A stretch of DNA of 64,000 bases from Thinopyrum elongatum. Taxonomy: Eukaryota > Streptophyta > Magnoliopsida > Poales > Poaceae. Position numbers and translations under genes: made by a program. The notes below the pieces were generated by a model that ran no database searches, had not been told where the DNA came from, and was given only the letters and a program-made list of their open reading frames with translations. Location of the stretch: positions 114,031,201-114,095,200 of the forward strand of contig CM022300.1 of NCBI GenBank assembly GCA_011799875.1, given 5' to 3'. Below, piece after piece: positions 10,958 to 21,761 of this stretch (its first letter is position 1; each line of letters starts with the position of its first letter).

Positions 10958-12539
10958 TGTAGGATCGAAAGTAGGTCTAGAGGGGGGTGATTAGACTACT
11001 TGACCAAATAAAAATCTAGCATTTTCCCAATTTTAATTGTTGGCAGATTTTAGCAACTAGTACAAGTCAAGTAATCAACCTACACATGCAATTCTAAGAG
11101 TGTAGCGGCGGAAAGTAAAACATTGCATATGAAGGTAAAGGGAAGGGTTTGGAGAAGGCAAACGCAATATAGACACGGAGATTTTTTGCGTGGTTTCGAT
11201 AGGTGGTGCTATCGTACATCCATGTTGATGGAGACTTCAACCCACAAAGGGTAACGGTTGCGTGAGTCCACGGAGGGCTCCACCCACGAAGGGTCCACGA
11301 AGAAGCAACCTTGTCTATCCCACCGTGGCCATCGCCCACGAAGGACTTGCCTCACTCTGGTAGATCTTCACAAAGTAGACGATCTCCTTGCCCTTACAAA
11401 CTTCTTGGTTCAACTCCACAATCTTGTCGGAGGCTCCCAAGTGACACCTAACCAATCTAGGAGACACCACTCTCCAAAAGGTAATAGATGGTGTGTTGAT
11501 AATGAACTCCTTGCTCTTGTGCTTCAAATGATAGTCTCCCCAACAATCAACTCTCTCTCTCACATATTTGGCTATGGTGAAAAGATGATTTGAATGGAAA
11601 GCAACTTGGGGAAGGCTAGAGATCAAGATTCTTTTGGTAGGATTGGAATATCTTGGTCTCAACACATGAATAGGTGGTTCTCTCTCAGAAAATGAGTAGT
11701 GGAAGTGTAGTCACGTTTTGATGGCTCTCTCACATATGGAGAAGGGGGTGGAGGGGTATATATAGCCTTCACACAAAATCCAACCGTTACACACATTTGA
11801 CCCAACTCGGTCGAACCGAATAGAAGAACTCGGTGAGACCGATTCAGTTCAAAATATGAACGTTAGGAATCTCGGTGGGATCGACTGGAACAACTCGGTG
11901 GGACCGATGTGCTAGGGCTAGGGCAAAACCTCATCTCGGTGGCGCCGATTGCGTGAACTCGGTGAGACCGATTTCAGCAAAGAGCAAACAGAGAGTTGGT
12001 TAAGCAAACTCGGTGGGACCGATTGCTCATTTCGGTGAGACCGAAATGTTACAAAGGGAAACAAAGAGTTTGCAGGGCCATCTCGGTGAGACCGAGATCT
12101 GTATCAGTGTGACCGAATTGCTAGGGTTTTTGGCAGTGGCTATGTCAACTGAACTCGGTGGCGCTGGATGGATCAAATCGGTGGGGCCGAGTTTGACTTT
12201 GAGTTTTGGACATATTTGGAAATGAGAAAGTGGTTGAGGGCTTTGGAGCAATATCACTAAGCACTTCGAGCAAGTAGACCATTAAGCAACACCTCATCCC
12301 CTTTTAATAATATTGGCTTTCCTATGGACTCAATGTGATCTTGGATCACTAAAATATAAATGAAGAGTCTTGAGCTTATGCCAATCTTTGTCCTTAGCAT
12401 TTTGAGGGGTCCACATCTCTAGTCCATGCCATGTCAATCATTGAACTTTCTGAAATATTGAACTTGAATGGATATTAATTCAATGAGCTATATGTTGTTA
12501 TGGATTACCAAAACCATCCGGGGATTAGTTGCACTTTCA
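10958..12539 (-). repeat. 5' LTR of Copia 2 (1582 bp)
   Basis: On the minus strand it starts TGAAAGTGCAACTAATCC at 12539 and ends CGATCCTACA at 10958. A TATATATA box lies near 11756-11764. Its U3 holds a dense array of a CTCGGT...ACCGA motif (annotated separately). No gene is supported in it. Confidence 0.85.
11804..12192. repeat. Dispersed array of CTCGGTGRGACCGA motifs in the Copia 2 LTR
   Basis: About a dozen units such as actcggtgggaccgat and ctcggtgagaccgag occur in 390 bp, separated by 10 to 60 bp of unrelated sequence. Each unit is an imperfect palindrome (CGGT...ACCG). The array lies on the U3 side of the TATA box, so it could hold binding sites; that role is inference. Confidence 0.7.
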
Positions 12540-13340
12540 CCTCTCCCTCCGTCGGCCGCTCCGGCGGCGGGAGGGAGGAGGGCCTTGGATCTGTGCGTGG
12601 GGTGGGTTCGCAGTAGGGTTAGGTTTGAGGGAGATGCTGGCGAGGCTGTTGTGGCGGCGTCGCGTCTAAATAAGTTTCCTTGGACTCCGTTCATGATCAG
12701 ACGAAGCTCTTGCCTTCGTCTAGGGCCAGCGGGGTGGGGAATTCCCGGATCTCGTCGAGGTCGCGTGCTATAGTGTCTGGAGGTCGATCGGCACTGACCG
12801 GTTGGGTCCTCGGATGTCTGGTGGTTGTGTGGAGATGCGATTCTTTTTTCTCGTCGGTATGATTTTTCGTTGTTGTTCTTCCTCTTTCTTTGTGGTACTG
12901 GAGGGATGTCCTGCTTTGCCTGGGCGGTTGACCCGGTCGCGGCGCCGGAACTGGATCCTAATTCTCTTCCATCTGGAAGAGGCACATATAGCGGTACTCA
13001 AAGCCATAGATGGCGAGGCTGGTGTAAGCGTGTTGGATGCACATGTGTGTCCTTATCTTTTCAGCGCCGGTGCGAAGAAAAGGGGAGCAGCGCTGCGGCG
13101 ATTTATGCCGTGGTTGAAGATGATGACCTGCTTGGGTCTAGTTGCAGATTCTTGTGTTGCAGGAGTCTTCTCGCAAGGTTCAGGAATGATGACATAGAGC
13201 TCCGGAGATCTTCGTGTTTTACTGGTTGTTTTAGGGCGCTCCCTGTTTTTCTGGTTCTTTGTATGTGTGTTAGGGTGTGCTTGTACGGATGATATATTTT
13301 TTTATTTTGTGATTTGAATGCAAGCATACTTTCTAAAAAA
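12540..13340 (+). other. Retroposon-like sequence with 3' A tract
   Basis: GC-rich at the left, then T-rich, ending gatttgaatgcaagcatactttct and an A10 run at 13337-13346. This looks like the 3' part of a plant LINE or other retroposon into which Copia 2 inserted. The open frames here (up to 155 codons) show no recognisable domain. No TSD could be checked because the 5' part lies beyond Copia 2. Confidence 0.35.
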
Positions 13341-13513
13341 AAAATCCACTAGCATTCACCATCGAAGAACACATCATCAGTGTCGTCTTCAAAAGAGAGA
13401 AGATGGTGCCCGGTTCCCGAAGCACGAAACACGTGACGTGACAGGAGTATAAACAACTACGTTTCCTGTCATTTTCAGATTGTTCTCACATATATATATA
13501 TAGAGAAAAACAT

Positions 13514-13631
13514 ACTAATGCGTATTTGCTTCCACTTTAGCTGCTTGTAAATAGCCTGAAAATAGTCTTTTTACCAATGCGTATTTGCTTCCACTTTAGC
13601 TGCTTGTAAATAGCCTGAAATTAGTCTTTTG
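13514..13631. repeat. Tandem duplication, 2 x 59 bp
   Basis: The unit beginning ac(t/c)aatgcgtatttgcttcc occurs at 13514-13572 and 13573-13631 with only about three differences. It lies next to a short AT microsatellite (atatatatata at about 13491). Confidence 0.85.
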
Positions 13632-14341
13632 GCCAGTCGATTTTCGCAGGAAGGAAGCAGCCATTGGCTCGCCGAATAAGCCCTCTGGGTTAGGCGACAC
13701 CATTATCTATCTTAGGATGTGTGTGCGTGTGTGTTGGGGAAGGAGGGCAGGTTCGCCAGAAAATATTGTTCATGGTAAGGGATGGCAGCAACACGGAGGT
13801 GGGCGGCGGTTGGGGGAAGGCGGGGAGGCAAGACTGACGCGGGAGTGCCGCCAGCACCGGATGGCAGCGGCAGATAGTTAGAACGGTTCGAGGTAGAATG
13901 CACAGTCAAAACGTTTGGAAGATTGAAGAGGCCGATCTAGCCATCCATCTTGCATTCGACGGCTCACAACAATTCGTCTGGCCCAAATTGGCTTTTCAGT
14001 TATCTGACATATAGCCAGTCCCATTTGCTTCACCTTGTTGCATAGGTATAAGTGTACACTATCAAAGGGGTCTATGTTATAGTGGACTGATAAAATTGTA
14101 GTACTCTATTAATTCAAAATAATTGACGCAACTTTAGTATAATTTATACTTTTGGATAGGAAGGGGTAGTTTTTTTAGTATTAATTTGCTTCACCTTTTA
14201 CAACATCAACAGCATATGTATCACTCCACACGATCAGAGATTTCTATGACGGAGCAAGAGATCAGATCGATCTGACGAGAGCCTGATGAATCGATGCCGT
14301 TGGACCGTTTCCGCACCAGCACATTAATTCGGACCGCTCGA
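13632..14341. other. Intergenic, downstream of the AIF-like gene
   Basis: No coding region is supported. It contains the expected 3' untranslated and termination region of the minus-strand oxidoreductase gene and an AT-rich segment at 14080-14200. No transposon terminus was recognised. Confidence 0.4.
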
Positions 14342-15530
14342 TCAGGATTCCCCGTTCCTACCTTTTATCCCCATCATCCTTCGCGTCCGCGACACGTAGA
14401 GGTCCCGTGGCTTGACGACGCCGGGGATGTGGCCGATGAGCGACATGAACGGCAGCTCCGACACCGCGTCGCGGCGGCCGAGCGTGACGGTGATGGCGGC
14501 CTTCGAGGCCTTGTATCGGTGCAGCTTATGCTCCGGCCCGGCGGACCTGAGCAGCAGACGCAGGTTCCGGGACACCACCATGGCGTGCCGCTGCGCCAGG
14601 TACCCCTGCTTCGCCTCCGGCACGTCCGTGATGTCGCCAATGGCGAACACGTTCTTGAGCCTGCCCACGCGCAGGTGCTCGTCCACCATCAGCCTGCCGT
14701 CGGCGTCAATGTATTCCCCGAGGAACGTGCCCCGCAGCCACCCGGACGCGACGGGCCGGCCCGTGCACACGAAGTGGCAGTCGGCGGACACCGTCTCCCC
14801 GGCGGACGTCGTGAAGTCGCGCTGTCCGTCGTGACCGTCGCCGCTGCCGGCGAGATCGACGTCGATGGTCTGGTCCAGCAGCACGGTGACGTTCCTGGAC
14901 CGGAGCCACTCGAGCGCCTTGGCCGACGCGCGGGGGCTCATCACCATGAGCAGCCGAGGCCCGCCGTGGACGAGGGTGACTCGCTTGTCGGGGCTGTCCA
15001 TGATGATCTCCGCCGCGAGTTCGACCCCGATGGGCCCGCCGCCGATGATGAGCACGGAGCTCGCGGCGGCGATCCGGTCCTTGTCGCGGTGGAACATCTC
15101 GAGTCGCTCGGAGCGGCTCTGGGGCCGGGTGCAGGTGCGGCCCGTGGCGATGACCAGGAAGTCGTAGCCGACGGTGCGACCGATGGAGGTGAGAACGACG
15201 GAGTCATCGACGCCGACCGCCGACGCCGTCACTACCTTGGCGTCGGTGAGGTAGTCCGCGTGCGGGATCACGGTGCGCTCCACCACCGTCGGCTCCACCT
15301 TGGCGCGCACGTTCGCCCACGGGATCTCGAAGTACTCCTTCCTGCATGGGTCCATCCATGGCGTATCACAAAATCAATAACAACCGATCAACCAATGTCG
15401 CGATTAATGGCGTGCGTGCGTACGGGTCGATGAGGACCACGTCGGCGTGGTTTTGGAGCGTCTTGGCGAGGAGGGCGCCGGCGATGCCACCGCCGACAAT
15501 GACGACGCGGTCGCCGTCGCACCGCAGCAT
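14342..15530 (-). CDS. AIF/FSP1-like FAD-dependent NAD(P)H oxidoreductase (apoptosis-inducing factor homolog), two exons
   Basis: Exons 15530-15424 and 15341-14342 are joined across an 82-bp GT-AG intron (donor GTACGC, acceptor TGCAG). The spliced frame is 1107 nt, 368 aa, with no stop. Exon 1 holds the FAD-binding Rossmann loop VVIVGGGIAGALLAKTL. Exon 2 holds YDFLVIATGR, the second dinucleotide loop VLIIGGGPIGVELAAE for NAD(P)H, and the C-terminal FAD motif NVFAIGDITDVPEAKQGYLA. Length and motif order fit the plant AIF homolog/AIFM2 (FSP1) family, which reduces quinones with NAD(P)H. An in-frame upstream ATG at 15587 is possible; 15530 is chosen because the Rossmann strand follows directly. 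A 379-codon plus-strand frame over the same DNA is a GC-rich shadow. The cellular substrate is not evident. Confidence 0.9.
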
Positions 15531-16501
15531 AGCTGCAGGTGCACGGAACGAGCCCTGGTTGGGACACCAAGAGAGGTGCCTGTGCACGTGAGGGTCGATC
15601 GAAGCCGGTCGGACGTCGACACGGCCGGCGGCAAAACCGAGCTGGGCCCCTCAGGATATGGACCCCACCTGTCAATGAGCTAGCTAACCTGCAGGGATAT
15701 AATTATTTGCCAAAAAAACTTGATTCCCCAAAATAGGAGTAGTTCTATTTCCCGCCTAGCCACAAAAAAATAGCTCATTTTGGAAGTCCGGCGATAACGA
15801 GACGTTGGCCTTAGCCAGCCTTGCCCAAATCTTCGGACTCAACTTATCCATATTCAAAGTAGATGACATTTTTTACACAACCTCTAATATGCATCATTGA
15901 TACTTTGACTAGAAGTTACATCTTGTATCAATAAGTAGAGAACATATTATGAAACTATGTCATGGGAATTGCTTTTCTTTTTGACAAATGTTATGTGAAT
16001 TGCTAATAATACTGCAAGAGAGTTTTCCGGGAATCAATTGAAATCAGTGGGGCAATCACACGCTGAAATCAACCCGTCCCACACTCTTTACCCACGTCGA
16101 GCGTTCTTTTCTTACCCTTATCTCTATATATCCACCGCTTCTCACCCACTCGTTTTCCCCCAATCGCAACCTTGACGTTATGCGAAGCATTGATAACTTG
16201 ATGTGGCTATCAAAACGGTTTTGGGCCTCAAGGCATAAGAGTTGGCGAGGCATGTGATGCTGCCCAACAAACAGTAGTCGTATAGAGATGCAATTAGCAA
16301 GTGTTGCTTACCGAGTGATTTAGTCGTCTAGAGGTGATGCAAAAGCTCATTAGTCGACATGTTGACCTTGAATCTTGAATCACTAAGTATCAGCGGAGGG
16401 ATGTAGATTTTAGTTGGAGCATTTTTATTAAAAATGTTTAATATGAATTACTCTTCATGAATACATGTCTTAGTGCTTTTACATATTTCTGTTGTAGATC
16501 A
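15531..16501. other. Upstream region of the AIF-like gene
   Basis: No gene supported. On the minus strand a TATA-like AATTATATCC lies at about 15700-15709, roughly 170 bp upstream of the chosen ATG, and may be the gene's promoter. The right part leads into the Copia fossil, whose leader (tgttgtagatca) abuts the gag ATG at 16502. Confidence 0.35.
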
Positions 16502-18355
16502 ATGGCACCATCTGCTCAAGTTTTCAGTTTTGCGTTGAAATCAATCCTTGAGAAAAACAAACTTACTGGAACACACTTCACAACCCGGTATAGAAATCTG
16601 AGAATTGTTCTTAGGCATGATAAAAAAGGAACATGCTCTAGAGGAACCACTTTCAGAGGAACCAACCCATAATGCAACTGCTTACTGTTAAAAATGCCCA
16701 CTAGAGAATCGTTGATGAGTCGTCTAAAATCAGCTGCCTCATGCTTGCATGCATAGACTCAGACTTGCAACGGCAGTTCAAGAACATTGAGGATTTCGAT
16801 ATGATCAAGAATCTCAAGGGAATGTTCGATACTTTGGCAAGGACCGAGAGATTTAACATATAGAGGTCCTTGATACATTGTAAGCTGAAAGAGGGTGATC
16901 CACTGAGTCCACATGTGATCAAAATGGTTGGTTACGTGCAGGCTCTGGAAATGTTAGGCTTCCCACTAGGACATGAGTTGTCCACGGATACAAATTCCGA
17001 CTTCACTTCCGGCTAGCCGTGGCTCGTTCGTTTCGAACTATCATATGCATGGCATGGATCAAAAGCTCAGTGAGTTGCATGGGATGCTTGGCGACGGAGT
17101 AGGACATTAAGAAAAAATCACATTAAGTGTTGATGGTGCAGAATAAGTTTAAATTCAAGAAAAGTTTTTGGAGTAAGGCTAAGCCAAAGGGCAAGAATAA
17201 GGATGTGACCCCGACTCCAGTCGTTGAGCATATATCGGGACCGGATTCAAAAACCATGAACTGTGCAAGAAAACCGGTCATTGGAAGAGGAATTGCATCA
17301 AGTACTTGGACGACCACGTCAAGAAAAGTGGAAGTACGTCTTCTTCTTGAGATATACTTGTTGTATATGTTATAGGCATTTATCTTACCGATTTTTATAG
17401 TAGCTCTTTGGTATATGATACCAGATCAATTATTCATATTTGCAACTCTATTCGGTGGCTAAGAAGAACTAGGAACGTCGCAAGAGGAGAAGTTGATATA
17501 CGTGCAGGGAATAAAGCAAAAGTTGCTCCATTCGCCGTCGGCACTATGTAACTTAATTTACCTCCATGATTTGTAACGAAATTCAGTAATTGTTACTCCC
17601 TCCGTTCCACAATGTAGTGCATATTTCTTTTTTTAACAAGTCAAACTTTACAAACTTTGGTTAAGTTTGTAGAAAAAATATATACATCCAGAATACCAAT
17701 TACATATATTAGATACATTACAAGATGTATTTTAATATTGTATATATTTGGTATTGTAAATATAAGTCGTTTTATCTATAAACTTAGTCAAAGTTTGTAA
17801 AGTTTGACTTTACAAAAAATCTATATGCACTACATTATTGAACATATGGAGTACAACTTTAAGTCAAAACATTATATCTATCTCATGCTTGAGAAGACAA
17901 GGTTATGATTAAGGACAATGGTTGTTCTATGTATTTAAATAATATATTTTATGATTTTGCACCAGTTGTGAACGGGTTATTCACTTTAGATCTTGAAGGT
18001 GAGTCTGTTTAGAACATAAATGTCAAGAGGCATAAGCCTAATGAGATAAACCCTACTTACTTCTAGCATTGTCGACTCTGACACATTAGTCGAAACTCAT
18101 GCAGAAACTCCATGATGATGGACTTCTAACTTCGTTTGCTTTTGAATCATTTGAGACATGCGAGTCCTGCCTACTTGGTAAGATGAATAAAAATCCTTTC
18201 GCAGAGAGTTATAAGAGGGCGTCCAAGCTACTGGAACTTATATATAGTGATGTATGTGGACCAATGAGCACGACAACCACAGGTGGTTTTCAATACTTTT
18301 ACCGAACACTTGAGAGGTATGGATATATCTACTTGATGAGAGAAAGTGCCTAATA
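16502..18355 (+). pseudogene. Old Copia gag-pol fossil, 3' truncated
   Basis: Frames scattered over three phases give recognisable Copia pieces: gag start MAPSAQVFSFALKSILEKNK; further gag at about 16780-17000 (NLKGMFDTLARTERF, GYVQALEMLGFPLGHEL); a Lys-rich stretch plus remnant zinc knuckle (GHWKRNC) at 17130-17320; GAG-pre-integrase KLHDDGLLTSFAFESFETCE with SCLLGKMNKNPF; and the integrase start LIYSDVCGPMS ending at 18355. Many stops and frameshifts separate them, and a Stowaway MITE sits inside. No LTRs were found, so the copy is old and decayed. Reverse transcriptase and RNase H are missing. Confidence 0.8.
17596..17851. mobile_element. Stowaway-type MITE (256 bp)
   Basis: The ends are inverted repeats (CTCCCTCCGTTCCACAATGT versus CTCCATATGTTCAATAATGT on the other strand, continuing AGTGCATAT in both) and the insertion is flanked by TA on both sides. 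It is AT-rich and noncoding, as expected for Tc1/Mariner-derived MITEs, and lies in the Copia fossil. Confidence 0.9.
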
Positions 18356-18783
18356 GAGCTCGAGTTCCATGGAGATCTTTATTTGAAAAGTCCAAATAAA
18401 AATTTCAAGTTTAAAAAAAAATCTGAAAAAAGACACATACACATATGGATGTATACTAATGTTCATATAAAATTACATGATATCCATATATGTTACATAT
18501 GCGACGCAGTCAAAGATATATATCACATATGCGAAGTTTTATGAAGCAAAATATTTTTTATGCGAGGCTACACAAAATATGACAAAATCACATATTTCTA
18601 GCACATGTACTATTCACTATAATTTTTTTAATAAGCCACATAAAAACATATTCCCTGATGAAATTTCACACACATCTAGTATACATCTATAAGTACTTGT
18701 GTATTTTATTGAAAACTTCAAAAGTTATTTTTTGTATGTTTGAAAATTTCGGGCCACTCTCTTTGATAAGGCATAAGTTTTTA
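18356..18783. other. AT-rich noncoding stretch
   Basis: Nothing recognisable beyond AT-rich sequence; it probably continues older transposon debris. It ends at the TTTTA duplication that flanks the short-LTR retrotransposon. Confidence 0.4.
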
Positions 18784-18940
18784 TGTTAGAAGGGATAGAG
18801 AGGGATTGATGGAATCGTTGATTAATTTAATTGAGCCTCGTGGGCATATATATAGGAGTACATGGTCATCTTGGAGTACAAGGCATGTCAGAATATTTTC
18901 TAGTCTATCCTATGTTTCCAATCTAATCAATCTATCAACA
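18784..18940 (-). repeat. 3' LTR of the short-LTR element
   Basis: 157 bp with TG...CA ends; the minus strand reads TGTTGATAGATTGATTAG to CCCTTCTAACA. It contains a TATATATA promoter-like sequence near 18846-18854. Confidence 0.88.
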
Positions 18941-18960
18941 CCCCCCCCCCCCCCCCCCCC
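18941..18960 (-). other. Homopolymeric polypurine tract (G20)
   Basis: Twenty consecutive C on the plus strand, i.e. G20 on the element strand, directly abut the 3' LTR. It stands in the polypurine tract position and is unusually pure; slippage may have lengthened it. Confidence 0.75.
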
Positions 18961-19336
18961 GCAGTCACAACGTTAGCGGCGCAGACGGTGAGACTGGAGG
19001 AGAATCCGAAGGCAAGCCGACGGACACCCCCCCTCCCCCCCCCCCACAGTCGTAACGGTCGATGCATCGTGGAAGTCGTGGTTGGAGTGGAAACCGACGA
19101 GGTGGCTCAAGCAAGGCGGTAGCCCTTTGTGTCATTTGTCGAAGTAGCTGAGAGCGTAGGGTGATGTAGCCGTGGTTGAGGTAGCCGTGCGAAGAATGCC
19201 GTGGTCGATGTCGAATCGGGGTAGCCAGTGTCGAGGAAGTCGCCTTGGAGCCGCTGACGCAAGGAGGCGCCGAGTTAGTCATGGGCACAATGATGTCGAA
19301 GTAGTGGTGCGCCGGGAAGAAGACGTTATTGACGAC

Positions 19337-19528
19337 GCGTCACGCCGGGTTTGCCAAGCCCGGGGACACATCATGGACGAAGGCACGCATCGGTGTTGCC
19401 AGCACCGGGCATGCGTAGACGGACGAAGACGAAGTTGACAAAGCGTCGCACCAGGCTTGCCAGGCCCAGGGACACATCGTGCACGAAGGCACGCATCGGT
19501 GTTGCCAGCACCGGGCATGCGTAGACTG
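19337..19528. repeat. 107-bp spaced duplication inside the short-LTR element
   Basis: A segment of about 85 bp containing gaaggcacgcatcggtgttg recurs 107 bp further on (19337-19421, 19444-19528) with few differences. It makes similar peptides appear twice in chance frames of this GC-rich region. Confidence 0.75.
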
Positions 19529-20197
19529 GGACCTGCACGAGCTGTACGCCATGTCGGAGAAGTCAGAGAGACCAGCAAAGAAGGACTCGACGATGGTTGC
19601 GGCGCCAATCGGCGCGAGGCCGATGTCGCCCGCGGTTGTCGGAGTAGACGAAGTGGTCGGGGTAGATGACGGCGACGCTGGCGACGGGCTGGTGCTGGAC
19701 GAAGACGAAGGAGGTGGACGGGTGGCGGCGGCTACGAGGGTAGCGGCGGCGGCGCCGACCGCTAGGTTAGGAGCACGGCGACGATGCTCGAAGTAGGCGA
19801 GGAACCCGACAGTGTAACGAAGACCGGCGCGGACGGTGGCGTTCCCGTGCCGAGGGAGATGGTGCGGCACATACCACGGGAGGTGGACGCGCGGTGACGG
19901 CAGAGTGGACCGCGGGCCGCGGCGCTACGGTCTAAAGGGGCGACGCAGCGACGGCGGGGACCGTGGGCCGCGGCGCTATAGCCCAAAGGGGTGGCGCAGC
20001 GGCGGAGTGCGGGTCGGTGCAACCGCGGGGACGGCCTCGGGGCGACGATGGGGACCGCGTATCGTGGCACTACGGCCCGAAGGGGAGACGCGCGAGTCGA
20101 TGCAGCCGCGAGGAGAACCATGGGGCGGCGGCGCTGTGGCCCGACGGGGCGACGCAGCGGCAGCCCGATGCTTGATTGGTGGAGAGGCGCACTATAA

Positions 20198-21761
20198 TGA
20201 TGCGGTTTGAAGCTACGTCGGTATTTCCCCAAAGAGGAAGGGATGATGCAGCACAGCGGCGGTAGGTATTTCCCTCAGTGATGAAACCAAGGTTATCGAA
20301 CCAGTAGGAGAACCAATCAACACTACGTAAACAGCACCTGCACACAAATATCAAATACTCGCAACCCGACGTGTAAAAGCGGTTGTCAATCCCTTTCGGG
20401 CAACGGCGCCAGAAATTGGCAAACAGACGTGAGAGAGTAGTAGATATTGATAGATCGAACGCCAAATAAAATAAAGTGCAGCAAGGTATTTTTGTATTTT
20501 TGATTTAATAGATCTGAAAATAAAAGTTGCAAATAAAGAAAAGAGCGAATAGCAAACCAGATCTTGAAAGCAAATATATTGGAAAAGAGACCCGGGGGCC
20601 GTAGGTTTCACTAGTGGCTTCTCTCGAGAAAAATAGCAAACGGTGGGTGAACAAATTACTGTTGGGCAATTGATAAAACTTCAAATAATCATGACGATAT
20701 CCAGGCAATGATCATTATATAGGCATCACGTCCAAGATTAGTAGACCGACTCCTGCCTGCATCTACTACTATTACTCCACACATCGACCGCTATCCAGCA
20801 TGCATCTAGTGTATTAAGTTCATGGAGAAACGGAGTAATGCAATAAGAACAATGACATGATATAGACAAGATCTATTTATGTAGAAATAGACCCCATCAT
20901 TTTATCCTTAGTAGCAACGATACATACGTGTCGGTTCCCCTTCTGTCACTGGGATCAAGCACCGTAAGATCGAACCCACTACAAAGCACCTCTTCCCATT
21001 GCAAGATAAATAGATCAAGTTGGCCAAACAAAACCGAAATATCGAAGAACAAATACGAGGCTATAAGCAATCATGCATATAAGAGATCAAAGAAGACTCA
21101 AATAACTTTCATGGATAAAAAGATAGATCTGATCATAAACTCAAAGTTCATCGGATCCCAACAAACACAACGCAAAAAGAGTTACATCATATGGATCTCC
21201 ATGAGACCATTGTATTGAGAATCAAACGAGAGAGAGAGAAAGCCATCTAGCTACTAACTACGGACCCGTAGGTCTACAAAGAACTACTCACGCATCATCG
21301 GAGAGGCACCAATGAAAGTGGTGAGCCCCTCCATGATGGTGTCTAGATTGGATCTGGTGGTTTTGGACTCTGCGGCGGCTAGAATTGATTTTCGTCTACT
21401 CCCCTAGGGTTTCTGGAATATTGGGGTATTTATAGAGCAAAGAGGCGGTTCGGGGGGCACCTGAGGTGGGCACAACCCACCAGGACGCGCCTGGGCCTCC
21501 AGGCGCGCCCTGGTGGGTTGTGCTCCCCTCGGAGCACCCCCCAGGCGCTTCTCTGGCCCACTGGATGTCTTCTGGTCCAAAAAAAATCCACAAAAAGTTT
21601 CCCTGCATTTGGACTCCGTTTGGTATTGATTTCCTGCGATGTCAATAGGTTAGTACCAAAAAATGATATAAAATGACTATAAAATGATTGTAAAACATCC
21701 AAGAATGATAATATAACAACATGGAACAATAAAAAATTATAGATACGTTGGAGACATATCA
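20198..21761 (-). repeat. 3' LTR of the Sabrina-like element (1564 bp)
   Basis: The minus strand starts TGATATGTCTCCAACGTATC and ends GCTTCAAACCGCATCA. Compared with the 5' LTR it lacks about 42 bp near 21640; the loss is bounded by ATGT direct repeats in the other LTR. A strong GC-rich hairpin lies at about 21470-21521, and an internal copy of the primer site at 20399-20417. Confidence 0.9.

Larger units (their letters stand above)
9475..12539 (-). mobile_element. Copia retrotransposon 2, 5' portion (interrupted by Copia 1)
   Basis: The 5' part of a minus-strand Copia element: LTR 10958-12539, primer site 10944-10955 and a UBN2-type gag 9475-10873. The gag breaks off at 9474 where Copia 1 is inserted; the rest should lie left of the window. 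The right flank CCTCT (12540-12544) is the expected TSD. It is a different family from Copia 1: the LTR and gag do not resemble it. Confidence 0.85.

Noticed and set aside
12488..13292. Overlapping ORFs of 101 to 165 codons
   Set aside because: Frames on both strands of a retroposon-like region with no domain; no single one is favoured.
14294..15433. 379-codon plus-strand ORF
   Set aside because: It overlaps the minus-strand oxidoreductase gene, is GC-rich low-complexity (Arg/His/Pro/Gly) and has no domain; the minus strand has the FAD motifs and a clean intron.
19340..19870. 176-codon minus-strand ORF and other frames at 18960-20230
   Set aside because: GC-rich composition and an internal duplication explain them; no gag/pol or host domain is recognised.
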